DNA of 64,000 nucleotides from Prorocentrum cordatum (GCA_963575745.1 CAUYUJ010004692.1:313448-377447), one strand, 5' to 3'. Shown: positions 1-11,591, counted from the stretch's first letter. Notes: a model not told the origin generated them from the sequence alone. Numbers and translations are program-made.

Positions 1-715
1 AGAGGCTCTGTCTCCCTCACCTCCTGCCGGCTTGGAGGATGCGGCGGAGTGAGGGCGCCAAGGAAATTAGTGGGGGACAATCAGGCTACGCAGCGCTGTA
101 TGCGCGTGCGTGCGCGTGCGGCAGGGTGCAACCAGGGTATAAGTGGATGGTACATGTGGACAACGTAACCCCAAGCCACCTCTGTACGGCATCTTAGGTT
201 TGACAGGGGCACCTCGGTGGCCCATATCGCCATGTACCGTACAGGTGATAAGTCATGTTGCATGTCCCACCGCCTGTGCAGGAGGATGAGCTGTCAGCCC
301 CCAGAATCGCATTATACGCTGGTTCCCAAACCATGTTGAAGGGCCCCAGGAGAGCTCTCAGGGGGCCGCAAGGGCGGGACGGCTCAATCCGTTAATAGGG
401 ACATGTGGGCCTGCTAAGCCGCGGGGAGGATCGCCTTCCTGCTGGTGAAGGACTGGGGCGCCACCCGAGGGGTGCCAGGGGGGGCCTGCTGCACCACAGG
501 CGTATTACCACCCTAGGTTGACCCGAAAGGGCAACGCGCAGTCAGGACGGGTGACCACCCTCAAGGTGCATTGGGCGGCTCACTACCCTGCCGCCGATGT
601 CTTCGCTGGCCTTTTGACAGGTGGGACCTGCTCCATAGTGGATCCGGCCTCCGCCCTTGGGACAACCTGGGGGGCTCACTGGAGACTCGGTAGGCCACTG
701 GCAGCGGCCCGCACG
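1..715. other. No recognised gene; GC-rich unique sequence
   Basis: Open frames exist on both strands but overlap one another and show no domain or convincing exon. A short TGCG/CGTG alternating tract lies near 98-120. I see nothing else to annotate. Confidence 0.4.
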
Positions 716-719
716 GGTC

Positions 720-1745
720 TCTGCACCCACCGAAGGCGGTTGCATGTGAGAGGAGAACTTTTCCTTACCTCCCACACCCCAGCATGCCAGCAACTGAGCA
801 ACGTGGCGAAGCGAGACAAACGCCCGCATTTCCGCCCCGAATTGCGGCCTCGCTGACAAGACAAATCTGTGGCTGTGCGGGCCCATCCTCGGAACATCGG
901 GGTGTCGCCAGAACTCGTGACATCTTCGTTGCACAGTGCTTGGCTTGCGCGTCAGAGGGGTTGGAAGTTCAGGGCACCCGCTGGAGGCGGTTGCAACTGA
1001 GACGCTGCGACTTCCTCATCTCCTGCCCTCACGCTGGAGAAGGCTAAGTAAAGATATGCATGAGACGAGCGGGGGCACGCGTGCGACAGAACTCTGAGAG
1101 CGCGTGCGTGCGCGAGCGACATATGCTCAACGGGGTACGCATGGCCCCCCAGGTCGCAACTCCGTGGTGCTGATGCGGGCGCTGATCTGACAATCAGTGT
1201 AGACCCCCCCGACAGTTGACTTTTCCGCCGCTTGTAGATGACACGAATGACCGATGACCGGCAGTGGGTTGCATGTGAAGTCTTCCCCTCGCCTCCCGCA
1301 ACCCAGTACGCCAGCAGCGGAACGACGTGGCGAAGCGGAGCAAACGCTTGCATTTCCGCCCCGATTTTCGGCCTCTTCAACAGGACAATGTTTGGGTGTG
1401 CTGGCCTATCAGCAGTCGTACTGCGCTGGCCAAGGCAGCTGTCCCGTGGGATGCTAGCCCATCCTCGGAACGTCGGTGGCGCCGAAATTTGTGACATTCT
1501 CGTTGCTCAGTGCTTGACATGCGTGCCAAAGGAATTGGAAGTTCAGGGCGCCCGCCGGAAGCGGTTGCAATTGTGACGCTGTGAGTTCCTCATATCCTGC
1601 CTCGCGCTGGAGAAAGCCGAGGGAACTCATGCATAAGACGGGTGGGGGCACGCATGCGACAGAACGCTGGGCGCGCGTGCGTACGCGACCGACTTGTGCT
1701 CAACGGGGTACGCCGTGGAGATGACGGGGGCGCTTATCTGACAAC
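720..1745. repeat. Two-copy tandem duplication, unit about 500 bp
   Basis: Two diverged copies lie head to tail, about 720-1150 and 1255-1745. Shared landmarks in the same order are GTGGCGAAGCG, GCATTTCCGCCCCGA, CCCATCCTCGGAAC, TTGGAAGTTCAGGGC, GCGGTTGCAA and the GGGGGCACGC block. Frames in both copies are interrupted at different places, so this is read as non-coding repeat. The CGGTTGCA motif also recurs in the array near 17.8-18.0 kb. Confidence 0.7.
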
Positions 1746-1824
1746 AGGTGCAGACCCCCCAGACCCCTGAAAAGTCCCCAAGAAGGGCCCAAGACATCTC
1801 CAACCATATTCAAGGGGCCACACA

Positions 1825-2460
1825 CAAATTACCCCAGTGCGAACCCTACCTAGAAGTTGGAGCTGTGCTATACTATGCTATACTATGCTCTGCTGCGCTG
1901 TGTTATGCTGTGCTGTGCTGTGCTGCGCTATGCTATGCTGTGCTGTGCTGTGCTGTGCTATGCTGCGCTATGCTATGCTATGCTGGGCTATGCTATGATA
2001 TGCTGTGCTGCGCTATGATATGCTATGCTACGCTATGCTATACTATGCTGTGCTCTGCTATGCTAGAGCCCAGCGAAGCTAAGATGAAGGTAAGCTAAGC
2101 TAAGATAAACCTGAGCTAAGATGAAGCTAAGCTAAGATGAAATAAGCTAAGCTAAGATAAGATAAGCAACGCTAAGCTAAGGGGACGTCACTGGGGGAAC
2201 CGCGGGGCGGATACCAGGGGAACCGCCCGGGGCGGTTTCCACTGCCCGGCCCCTTAAGAAAGAGAGTAAGAACCCTCTAGGCAGAGCCTAGGTAGGGAAT
2301 AAACCTGAGCTAAGATGAAGCTAAGCTAAGGACGTAACTGGGGGAACGGCGGGGCGGATGCCAGGGGAACCGCCCGGGGCGTTTTCCACTGCCTGGCCCT
2401 TTGAGCAAATCGAGTAAGAACCCTTCTAGGCAGAGCCTAGGTAGGGAATAAAAGGATTCC
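1825..2460. repeat. GCTAA/GCTGT pentamer element, copy 1
   Basis: The left edge carries CCCTACCTAGAAGTTGGAGC (1843-1862). A GCTAT/GCTGT pentamer array follows to about 2066, then a GCTAA/GATAA array to about 2185. The right module GGGGAACCGCGGGGCGG...GGCAGAGCCTAGGTAGGG occurs twice (about 2178-2300 and 2335-2450). The same edge modules around a GCTAA array are found at 14.6-15.26 kb, so this is a dispersed element with a variable pentamer core. Confidence 0.75.
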
Positions 2461-2582
2461 CCATATTTTCCAATATTTTCTGGGTGTCTGTCTTCCCCCC
2501 CCACTGCCCATATTTTCTAATATTTTCTGGGGAATCGACGATTGATTGTGTCTGTGTGTTTTTTCCCCCCTGACATATGAGA
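2448..2582. repeat. Dispersed AT-rich 130-bp repeat, copy a
   Basis: Contains AAAGGATTCCCCATATTTTC, then CTGTCTTCCCCCCC, then TTTTCTGGGGAATCGAC and a TGTGTGTTTTTTCCCCCC tail. The same blocks in the same order occur at 9585-9710 with scattered substitutions. Confidence 0.7.
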
Positions 2583-2722
2583 ACAGGGGATCTGTGAGTG
2601 TGCTGGACGGCCGGCCTTGCCGCTGGCCTGTGCCCTCGAGGCATGTGCTTCCCGACGGGGGCCGGATCGCAGAATTTGCGGACGCACGATAACCAGCACT
2701 GCCGCCAATAACGCCGAATAGA

Positions 2723-2858
2723 ATAGGGGGCCGCATGCGAACCCTACCCCTACCCCCCACGATTTCTGAGGGGGAGGGTGGGGCTCACTTAAGTGAACCC
2801 CACCCTCCCCCTCAGAAATCGTGGGGAGTGTGGGTAGGGTTCGCATGTGGCCCCCTAT
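2723..2858. repeat. 136-bp near-perfect palindrome
   Basis: Two 68-nt arms meet at CACTTAAGTG (2786-2795). ATAGGGGGCCGCATGCGAAC on the left pairs with GTTCGCATGTGGCCCCCTAT on the right with very few mismatches. This could be a foldback or MITE-type element. Confidence 0.85.
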
Positions 2859-4062
2859 AGAAGACGAACCTCGGTAGCGCTTCGGCGTGAGACTGTAGAC
2901 CCTCGGCTTTGCCGCCGGGCAACGTCCTCGAGGCATCTGACTCGCAGGATCTGCGCAAGGAGTCTGCGGATGCAGGCAAGCTGGCACTGCCGACAAGCAT
3001 CGTCCAACGGAGACGGCTGTGATTCCAGGCCAATGTGACCGTGCAGGACAGCTGTTTCTCGCCCGGCAACGTGCTTGAGGCGACTGCCTCGCGACGGGAA
3101 CATAAGCGCAGAATCTGCGGATGCACGCGCACTGGCCTTGCCGCCAGACCTCGTAGAACACGACACGAACCGTGGTATCACCGGCTTCGCGAGGATGCGG
3201 AGGATCGCCAGCCATGCCGCAGCGCTGTGTCCTTGAGGCAACAGCCTCGCGACAGGGGTAAGCGCGTAGCGACTGTGGACGCACGAAAACCAACAGTTCT
3301 GTTGGCGCGGCGCCAGACTCTGGAACATGCAGGCTGCACCACCTCTGCCTCAGCGAGCAGCCTGGCGCCGCCGTCAACCCTCTCGCGACGGCGCTCGCTC
3401 CCGCCAGCTCCCGCTGTCGCTGGCCGCCTGCCGCCAGCCAGCGCCCAGAAGAAAACGAAGCGTGGTGCCTCGAGGGACATGGGAACGTGCGGCACCGCCG
3501 GCCTTGCCGCCGGGCTGTGTCCTTGAAGCAACAGCCTCGCGACGGATGTTGGCGTGCATAATCTGCGGACGCACGATTGCTGGCAGTGCCGGCGGCCTGC
3601 TTCCAAAAGGAGACGAACCTTGGTGGCGGTGCGACGTGAGAGGGTTCAGGACCGCCAGTTGTCCTTGAATGCACGAAAATCAGGCACTGCCGCCAGCCAG
3701 TGTCCAAACAACGACAACCTTGGTGATCGGTGCCACGTGAGAACGTGCAGGGCCGCCGGCCTTGCCGCCAGGCAGCGTGCTTGAGGCAACAGCTTCGCGA
3801 CGGAGATAAGCGTGCTAATGCATACTCTGTGGACGCGCGATGGATGGCACTGCCGCCAGCCAGCGTCTAAACGATGGCGCATCCTGGTAATTAGCTGCTC
3901 GACGTGACAGCGTGCAGGACCGCCGGCCTCGCCGCCGGGCAGCGCCCTGGAGGGCATCTGCCCCGCGACGGGGGCGGGCGTGCAGACCCGGCGAATGCGC
4001 GCGCACGGGCTCTGCCGCCGAGCAGCGCCCACAGGAAACGAAGTGCGAGCACCGGGGAGCTC

Positions 4063-4250
4063 GAGCATCGTTGAACCGATCCCCATCCCCAGCGGCGTGG
4101 CCTGGGCCCCACTGGCCGACTTGCCCCCCATAGATGGGGAGACAGGCCGTGCCCCTCGGGTTTCGAGGGGTGTATCCCCAACTGGGGTGGTAGTTTGGTG
4201 GGGGTCTCGAAGGGGATGGGGATGAGGATGGGGATCGCTTGCACGATACT
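4063..4250. mobile_element. MITE-like element, family 1, copy 1
   Basis: About 188 bp. Left end AGCATCGTTGAACCGATCCC and right end GGGATCGCTTGCACGATACT are diverged terminal inverted repeats. The interior, including GGGTTTCGAGGGGTGTATCC and GGTGGGGGTCTCGAAGGGGA, matches the copy at 11779-11963 almost base for base. No coding capacity. Confidence 0.75.
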
Positions 4251-4424
4251 GAGCTGTGAGCGTACAGGACCGCCGGCCTTGCCGCCGGGCTGTGTCCTCG
4301 AGGCAACCGCCTCGCGACGAGGGCAAGCGCGCAGAATCCGCGGACGCACGACGGCCGGCACGGGGCGAAGCGCCTCCTGCGCCCCCCGGAAGGGCACGAA
4401 GCGTCCCCCCCTTCTGTCCTCCTC

Positions 4425-4795
4425 CACCTCCTCGTCGTCGCCCCATCTCCTCCTTCAATATCCTCCTTTTCCTCCTCCTCCTCTTCCTCCTCATCCTCCT
4501 CCTCGCTCCTCCGCCCTCCTCCTCGTCCTCCTCGTCCTCCTCCTCCTCCTCGCTCCTCCGCCCTCCCTGCCTCCTCCCCCGACGTCACCTTCTTCCTCTC
4601 TCTCTCTCTCTCTCTCTCTCCCTCTCCCCTTTCTCTCTCTCTCTCTCTCTTCCGATCTCTCCTCTCTTTTTAATTGTTTTTGTTGTTGTTGTTTCTCTCT
4701 CTCTCTCTGTTTCGTTTTTTGTTGTTCTCTCTTTCTCTTTCGCTTTATCTCTTTCTTTTTCTCTCTCTCTCTCTCTCTCCGACTAGAGCATCCTC
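4425..4795. repeat. Polypyrimidine (CCT)n/(CT)n tract
   Basis: TCC trinucleotides to about 4570 pass into CT dinucleotides with short TTGTTGTTG runs to 4790. Long Arg/Glu or Ser/Leu frames across it are products of the repeat. Confidence 0.9.
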
Positions 4796-4799
4796 CTGG

Positions 4800-5330
4800 C
4801 GCACACTCCAAGTCTCAAGAGCCGAAAGATGCACGGAGGGACGATGCGCGCAAAGATGCCCCTTTGCTGCCAGCCCTTTGCCCGAGGAGTGCCCCCCACA
4901 GACCCCCGGCGATTTTGTGTTTTCACGACCTGGCCCCTCAAATATCTGGGCCCTTTGACGAAGACCATGTCGAATCCCAGGGGCCTTGACGAAGGCCTCA
5001 GAGGCAGAGGATCATCAAATAATCCGCCGGTAGACTCTCCTGCTCATATTCACTTACACTCAGACTCACTCACACACTGACCCACTCACACAGACCACCC
5101 GCACTCAGATACACACACACATACTCCAATCCACTTATCACACCCAAACTCGCTCATATTCTCCGGTACTCACACGCACACTCTCTGACCCTTGGACTCA
5201 CTGACTCGGACTCACGCACATTCAGACTCACTCGGTCTCAGACGGTTCACGCTCATTGACACGCAATCGCATTGACATGCAGATTCACGGACACTCCACT
5301 CACGTAGTCTGATTCACCATGATACAGCAT
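4800..5330. repeat. No gene; degenerate ACTCAC/CACA low-complexity stretch in the right half
   Basis: 4800-5030 is unique with no recognised gene. 5040-5330 is rich in ACTCAC, CACACA and TCAGACTCACTC words. Confidence 0.6.
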
Positions 5331-5369
5331 GTGTACCACTGGGGCACCCGAAATAAGAGCCGCCAGGGG

Positions 5370-7290
5370 GCATGACCCTCGCCCGTTCGCGGTAAAACTG
5401 TATGGTTTGCCTGTTTCGGTCCCCCAGCATCTTTCTTCTTCGGGTCCGGTGCTCGCCGCGATCTGGCAGGCGTCAGATTTGGGCAGTCTAAGGGGGAACA
5501 GCCAAGGGTCGGATACTCGCCCGTTCGCGGCCAGACTGTGGGGATGTCTCACGCGGTTTGCTTGTTATGGATTCCCAGGAGTGACCAGTGTTCATAGCGA
5601 TCTCACGGGCGTAACATCTGGGCACCCAAAGGAAGAACCGACAGGAGGTAGGACACGAGTTCGGCCGTGGCCACACTGCGAGGGTGCCTCAGGCTGTTTG
5701 CTTGCTTCGGCGCCCCAGTGCGCTTTTATTTTGAACGACAGATGGTCTCAACGACACAGCGGGCGTGACACTTGGGCAGTCCAAGCAGGAACCACCAAGG
5801 GGTAGGCCACTCGCCCGTTCGCGGCCACACTGCGGGGATGTCTCACGCGGTTTGCCTGCTTTTGCGCCCCAAGCGTCTTTCATTATGAATGCCCAGTGCC
5901 CACCGCGATAAATAGCGGGCGTGACATCTGGGCGCTCCAGGGAGGAAGCGTCAAGAGCCAGGACCCTCGCCCGTTCGCGGCTAGACTGTGATGTCGCAGG
6001 CTTTTTGCTTGTTCCCAAAAGGGGTTCCTTTGTGGGCCACGTGCTCAAAACGACCTCGCAAGCGTGCCATCTGGAAACCCCAAAGAATAACCGCCACGGG
6101 ATAGGACACTCGCCCGTCCGCGGCCAAACTGTGAAGATGTCTCAGGCGGTTCGCTTGTTCGTGGAGCCCCAAGCGTCTTTCTTTTGATGGGCCAATGCTC
6201 GCCGCGACATACCAGCCGTAATATCTTGGCACCTCGAAGAGGAACCGCGAAGGGGTAGGACGTCCACCCGTTCGCGGCTAAATCGTGCAAGTGTCTCAGG
6301 CGGTTTTGTTATGTCCAGGTTTCATCAACATGACTCTTTTGAGGGCCCAATGCTCTCCGCGATGCGTCCCCGCGGAAAGAAAAAAACACAAATAGGACAG
6401 GGATGGAAGCCGAAACTATGTTGAATCAGACCATGCGGGGCCCGTCGCATCATGTGACATCCGCCGGACAATGTCACGGAACAACGTCTCGTTGACATTG
6501 CGCGTTGCATGTTAGCCATCCGGGTGGTGGGAACGAAACCGCGAGGCAGAACGAGGAATCGCCCACGCCAGCGGCCCTGTGAAGGAGCAACTTGGAAGAG
6601 CACCCCGGCAGTAAGCGGCGTCCGCCTCCCAACGTTGCCACTGAGCGCGCAAGCCAAAGTGTGGCACATCAATGACCTTGTCTATGGTGCACGCCTGCGC
6701 ACGCTGCCAAAATTGAGAGAGAATATCAATTCATGATCCTCTTTGGGCGTTGCCGTCTGCAGATCATTCACGATGATCATCTTGTTCATTGTGTTATACT
6801 TTTCCCAGCTGTGTATGGCGGGCGTAACATCTTGACACTTTAAAGATGAACAGCCAAGAGCCAGGACACTCGCCCGTTCGCGGCCACGCTGGGGGGATGT
6901 CTCGCGGGGTTTGCTTGTTTTGGCGCCCCAAGCATCTTATGAGCGACCAATGGTCTCAACAACATAGCGTGCGTAACATCTGGGCGCCCATAAGAAGAAC
7001 CGACAGGAGGTAGGACACTAGCCCTTTCGCGGCCAGACTGTGGGGATGGTTTGGGCTGTTTGTTTGTTTTGGCGCCCGGAGCGTCTTTCTTTTGAGTAAC
7101 CAGTGCTCACCGCGATACATAGCAGGCGTAATACCTGAGCGCTCCAAGGAGGCACTGCCAAGAGCCAGGACTCTCGCCCGTTCTCGGCCACACTGTGGGG
7201 GTGTCTCAGGCCGATGGCCTGTTTCCAGAGAGGACACTTGTCCGTTTGCGCCCAGCTTGTGGACTGTGGGGATGTGGTGAACGGTTCGCT
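5370..7290. repeat. Tandem array, unit about 140-155 bp
   Basis: The block 'CTCGCCCGTTCGCGGCCA ... GGGGATGTCTCA.GCGGTTTGC ... GCGCCCCAAGCGTCTTTC ... ACATCTGGGC' recurs near 5380, 5519, 5655, 5811, 5967, 6110, 6268, 6870, 7018 and 7176. A non-matching insert lies at about 6310-6830, and a shorter diverged unit ends the array. Short frames here repeat the same peptides and are not genes. Confidence 0.75.
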
Positions 7291-8240
7291 CGGCCTGGAA
7301 CGGCGCGTCCTGTGGGGGAGACCCCGCCTGCTCGCAACAGGCGCCCCAAACAGCCAAGATCCACTCCACGGGGGGGGGAGGGCGGGGGGAGCGAGGGCCC
7401 GCGCCGACCGGCCAAACAACGAATCAGAAAACCGTGACCACCCCGATGTAAGAGAGCCTAGCGCTTGGGCGCTCCGAGAGGGGAGCCGCCGGGGAGCGCT
7501 CGAGTCGCCACGGGCTGAAGAGGTTGTCTTACTCGGCCGCCCACGGGCGGAAGTGCCGCGAACCGGGAGGCACACGATGTGGGGATCTCCGCGTCGAGGA
7601 GCTTCAGGGACGCGAGGGGCCCCTGGTCCTTCAATGGGAGGGGGGTTCGGCGCCTCTGCTCTTTCGGGCCAGGAGGAGGAGGAGGAGGACCCAGGAGTAG
7701 GACCCAGGAGGAGGAGGAGGAGGAGGAGGAGGAGGAGGAGGAGGAGGAGGAGGAGGAGGAGGAGGGGGAAGAGGAAACCCGAATGCGACCATGCCCAGGG
7801 GTGCCGTGGTTGGGGCGCACCTCTCGTTGGGGAAGGGGGGAATCGACTTGGGTACCCTGAGCTCTGGGCGTCGCACCGTTCTCGCCAGGTGATCTCGCCC
7901 CGTCTTCGGGCCCTATGGGACCACCATACGCAGAGTAGGTCGGCCCGGCTGAAAAAAAGGCAAGCAGGAAGGGAGACCTTTACGTTGGATCTTCACGTTG
8001 GATCTTTACGCTGGATCTTCACGTTGGATCTTCACGTTGGATCTCTTTACGTTGGATCTCTTTACGTTGGATCTCTTTACGTTGGGTCTAGGGCTCCGGC
8101 GTGACTTCATCGCGGCGCTTATGTCTTCTCGAGACGGCGGACCTCAGGGGACGACCGCGGCACGTCCCCAAGAGAAGACAGACCCTGCACTCCGCGGCAC
8201 AAACAAAAGGCCGCAGGGTCTGATGACTAGTGGAGGCCAG
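7290..8240. repeat. No gene; (GGA)n tract and a TTACGTTGGATC tandem
   Basis: GGA trinucleotides occupy about 7672-7765. A 15-18-bp tandem of ACGTTGGATCT(CT)TT lies at 7978-8085. The open frame across the region is built on these repeats, so I do not call a gene. Confidence 0.6.
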
Positions 8241-8402
8241 TCCACAAGAAAACTTCCACAAGAAACCTAACCCTGAGACCCCAGGACGCCCATGGATTTT
8301 TGGCGTGGGAACGTCGCGCTCTCCATCGCTAAACCATCGAAGCCCAAGAAACCCAGGGCACCCTGGAGGCAAGCAGGGTGTTTCTCAGCATGGGCCTCCA
8401 CA
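8232..8402. repeat. Dispersed 170-bp repeat, copy 1
   Basis: Matches 11592-11762 in order: GGCCAGTCCA, AAACCTTCCAC, GAGACCCCAGGA, a TTGGCGTGGGAACG-type block, GAAGCCCAAGAAACCCAGG, GGAGGCAAGCA and GCATGGG(G)CC. Non-coding. Confidence 0.7.
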
Positions 8403-8618
8403 GTACTCACCGGGCCGGGGCCCAAAGGTAGTACCCCACCCTGGCTGGAAACCGGCAGCCGCAGAGGTCGGGCGCGATGAGGATGAGGGGCCACGACGCC
8501 CACGAGTCGGCGCGATCCCATAGCCGTTCAAGCTTCAAACTCCCGGGAGCTCGCTCCTGGGCTCCTGGGCAGGGCGACGCTCGAATCCGGGAGCAGGGCT
8601 GACGAATCGGGGTCTCGC

Positions 8619-9620
8619 ATGACGTCGGCTGGCTCCCGTCGCTGCCAGCAGCGAACTCTCGAAACACGCGTTGGACTCCGGCCTCGGCGTCGGGCACTCG
8701 AGGACCCTGGCTCGCAGAACGTGCGCCATTGCGTTTTCCGTCGTCCTTCTCTTGCCCGGCCCCTTGGGAGCCCGCAACTTCTCGAGTCAGTCCTCCCAAG
8801 TGTGGCTGTGGCGTCGCCATCGTCGTCGACAGTGTCACCAGAGGCGGCAGCTTGGGGTGTTCCTCTGTGTCCTTCGCAGGTGCTTCGGGAAGCCGCCGAG
8901 GATGAGGACGAATGTCTGCCTGGATCTGTGCGTCGACATGGTGATCGGGTCACCTGGCCTCGTCCAGCTCGCGCCGAGAGGAGGACTCCACACTGGCTCC
9001 AGGAACTTCTTTTTGGTGATCGCTGCGGCGCGCAGGGAAGCCGTGCCCGAACAGTGGCATCCTGGGCTTGGGAACAAATACGCATCCCCACTGCCAAGGC
9101 TCCGGTTAGGACCGTGATGGCGGGCGTCATGGGCTTCGTCGATGGCACGCTGGAAGGCCATCGACCTCTCCTCGCCTCGGGAGGTCGCCTATGTTTGCAA
9201 CATCGCGCCTGCTCGTTGTCTCGGGCGTCCTCCGGCTTCGTTGGGACATGGAGCAACGACGGCCCCGTGCATGGACTCCGCGCGTCCGTGGGTGTCTACC
9301 CTCAGAATGGCCGAGCGCGCTCGGAGGACAGAAAACTGACGTATTCCGTTCTGCCCGACGAGTGTGTGAAGGCCCCGCCGGAGGCCTGGCATCCATTGTT
9401 TATGTGTTGGGCTCGCACGGCGGTACTTACTTGGGCAAGACATCCCGATGCGGCCGGCGCGCCGAAGCGTGCACCTCGTTGTACCCACTCGGGGCCCCAG
9501 GGGTCTCTTCAGACCCCCCTTGCCTGCAACCCTCGATTGAAGGGGCCCTGGGACACACAAATAAGTACACACACAAATAAAAAGGATTCCCTATATTTCC
9601 CCATATTTTCAAGGTTTCTG
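8619..9620 (+). CDS. Doubtful plus-strand open frame, no recognisable domain
   Basis: An open frame of roughly 330 codons begins with ATG at 8619 and passes through unique sequence before running into the dispersed repeat at 9585. It has no motif I recognise, low-complexity Ser/Arg/Pro content, and overlaps a 242-codon frame on the minus strand. It would also be the only plus-strand gene in a window whose confident genes are all minus. Most likely a GC-driven chance frame, listed because nothing else explains the stretch. Confidence 0.12.
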
Positions 9621-9710
9621 TCTTCCCCCCCACTTCCCATATTTTCCCACATCTTCTGGGGAATCGACAATTCATTGTGCCTGTGTGATTTTGTCCCTCC
9701 CGATCGATAC
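9585..9710. repeat. Dispersed AT-rich 130-bp repeat, copy b
   Basis: Second copy of the 2448-2582 sequence, with CCCATATTTTC, CTGTCTTCCCCCCC, CTTCTGGGGAATCGACAA and TGCCTGTGTGATTTT. Confidence 0.7.
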
Positions 9711-10196
9711 ACCCCCGCTCGGCCCCCTCATCACGAAACGCCCGCGAGGAGGACTGGTGGGGCAACGTTCGGATAGGCTAGATCAGGGGGGGAAGCATCG
9801 AGCTGGAATCAAAAATACGTCGCCCATAGATCGGCTCTAGGCCCCCGATTGCGAGTCCGCACGCTCCCGGGCGGGGGGAGGGCTCACAGGCCCACGTCGG
9901 CGACGAGTGGGGGATTGGGGGTCGATGCGTCCCCCCAGTGTCGGAGAGACGGAAGACACGAGTACGGGGGACTCGGGCTTGCCTGACGGGCCCACCATGC
10001 AATCGACGAGACCCAATCTGAAATTTGACGCGAACTCCCGCTGCAAACATCCCACGAAAACTGGAACGTCAAAACCAAGGACGCGCCCGTCAAAAAGCGC
10101 CGGCAAACCCGAGTTCCCGCACACTCGAGTTCCGGCGAACTCGAGTCTCCCTTTTCCCCAACTGAGATCTCCTGAGCCTACTCTTGAGTCGGGCCT

Positions 10197-10346
10197 GTAC
10201 TCCTACAGGGGATTTAGGCCGAAAAATGAAAAAGAGTCAAACAATATCCCAACGAAGTCCAAAAATACGCAAAACATTGTCCCCATCCTTTTTTTTTGTG
10301 TGTGACAATTTTTGAATATCTTTCCAATAGAGGGACAAGCCCGACT
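10197..10346. mobile_element. MITE-like element, family 2 (AGTCGGGC ends), copy 1
   Basis: 150 bp with terminal inverted repeats AGTCGGGCCTGTACTCCTAC (left) and ATAGAGGGACAAGCCCGACT (right). The AT-rich interior has no frame. Other copies lie at 39879-40033 and 42499-42650, with a left-end fragment at 12115. The flanks read TTGA and TTAA, so a TTAA-type target is possible but not consistent across copies. Confidence 0.7.
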
Positions 10347-10464
10347 TAAGCCTGCTCCGTCCCTCTAACGGTGCCCCTGCGAGCCCGAGGAGGGGGAGGA
10401 AAACCCAGGCCGGCGGGCGTCTCCTGAGCTTCGCGGAGGCGCTCCTTCAGGTCCTCCCCTGCCC

Positions 10465-10485
10465 ACGACGACGACGACGAAAACA

Positions 10486-10571
<86 letters not shown>

Positions 10572-10790
10572 CCGCGCGGCGCCGCGCCGCGCCGCGACGC
10601 CACGGGCTGGCCGCCGGCCGACGAGCCGCGCCGCGCCGCTCGCAGCCTCGCCGCCGCTGGCAGCCTCGCCACCGCTGGGCGGGGCCGCCCGCCGGCCCCC
10701 TCTGGGGGGGCGCCGGGGGTGCACCCCGTCGGTGCACGGCAGGCTCGCGTCGCGCGGAGCCCCTGGCGATCCGACGGTCGCGTCGTGCCG

Positions 10791-10870
<80 letters not shown>
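10465..10870. repeat. (ACG)n and (CGT)n arrays in inverted orientation
   Basis: About 35 ACG triplets (10465-10570) face about 26 CGT triplets (10795-10870) across a 225-bp GC-rich spacer. The arms are complementary and could form a long hairpin. Frames crossing them encode poly-Ser, poly-Arg, poly-Thr or poly-Val and are not genes. Confidence 0.85.
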
Positions 10871-10969
10871 TCCGACGATGCGATGCGTTCAGCCAGCGGG
10901 TGTCTGCCGACGTCGGCCCTCGGGGGCCGTTGCCGGGCCCCGGGGCCGGCCAGAACAGATCCGGGGCGA

Positions 10970-11055
10970 AGAACGCCCCCCCCTCCCTCCCTCCCTCCCC
11001 CTCCTCCCCTCCCTCCCTCCTCCCTCCCTCCCCCTCCCTCCCTCCCTCCCCCTGG
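10970..11055. repeat. (CCCT)n C-rich tract
   Basis: CCCTCCCTCCC runs with little interruption. The complementary strand is G-run rich. Confidence 0.85.
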
Positions 11056-11253
11056 GGAAGCGGTCGGGGCCTCTGGGCCCGCGGATGTGGCACAATCATA
11101 CGGCACGGTCGTGTCGGCATCGTGTCGGCAAGCTCGCGTCGTGACGGCCCCGCCGGTGGTTTCCGGCACCGCGTGGACCGTTCGACCTCGCACGATGGGC
11201 GGCTCGTCGATCGCCAGATCGATCCACGTTGGCCGATTCTGGGCCACTGCCGA

Positions 11254-11389
11254 CCAGCCATAACTGGGGGAGCTGTGGTCCTTACCCCCCTGGGGGAACC
11301 CATCGCGTCGACGAGCTCTCGAGAGGGGTGTCGAAATCGATGGGTCCCCCCGGGGGGGTGAGGACCACAGCTCCCCCAGTGGTGGCTGG
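11254..11389. repeat. 136-bp inverted repeat (foldback)
   Basis: Left arm CCAGCCATAACTGGGGGAGC (11254-11273) pairs with right arm GCTCCCCCAGTGGTGGCTGG (11370-11389). Pairing continues through CTGTGGTCCT.ACCCCCC and GGGAACCCATCG towards a loop centred near 11321. Weaker complementarity continues outside both ends. Confidence 0.8.
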
Positions 11390-11591
11390 CCTGCACTGGC
11401 GGCGTTCAGCCTCGAACGCCCGTGGCGGGGTCGCCGCTGCGTCGGCTGGACGCGAGCCTGCCGTGCACCGATCTTGGGCCCGACGGTGGCGTGCAGAGCT
11501 GCATCCTGAACTCCAACGCCGCGGTCTTCCCGGCACGGGGCCTCCGGCATTCCCAGCAAGCCGGGGCCAGATCGAATACAGAATGCAGCGG

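Larger units (their letters stand above)
2600..4330. repeat. Degenerate tandem array, unit roughly 150-250 bp
   Basis: The block 'CCGGCCTTGCCGCCGGGC ... GCCTCGCGACGG ... GAATCTGCGGACGCACG ... GGCACTGCCGCCAGCCAG' recurs about nine times. CGCGACGG-like sites are near 3088, 3246, 3381, 3535, 3793, 3962 and 4308. Long open frames on the minus strand here are a by-product of the repeat: the same peptide block recurs in shifting frames. The element at 4063-4250 and the palindrome at 2723-2858 lie inside it. Confidence 0.65.

Noticed and set aside
2517-3707. 396-codon minus-strand frame with recurring Cys/Arg peptides
   Set aside because: The peptide block recurs because the DNA is a tandem repeat, and the same blocks appear in shifted frames nearby.
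4425-4795. Membrane protein suggested by Leu/Phe/Ser-rich frames
   Set aside because: Direct translation of a CT/TTC pyrimidine tract.
10365-11396. Long minus-strand open frames over the ACG/CGT arrays
   Set aside because: They consist of homopolymeric Val, Ser, Thr or Arg from the trinucleotide runs, and all frames are open, so the frame carries no coding signal.
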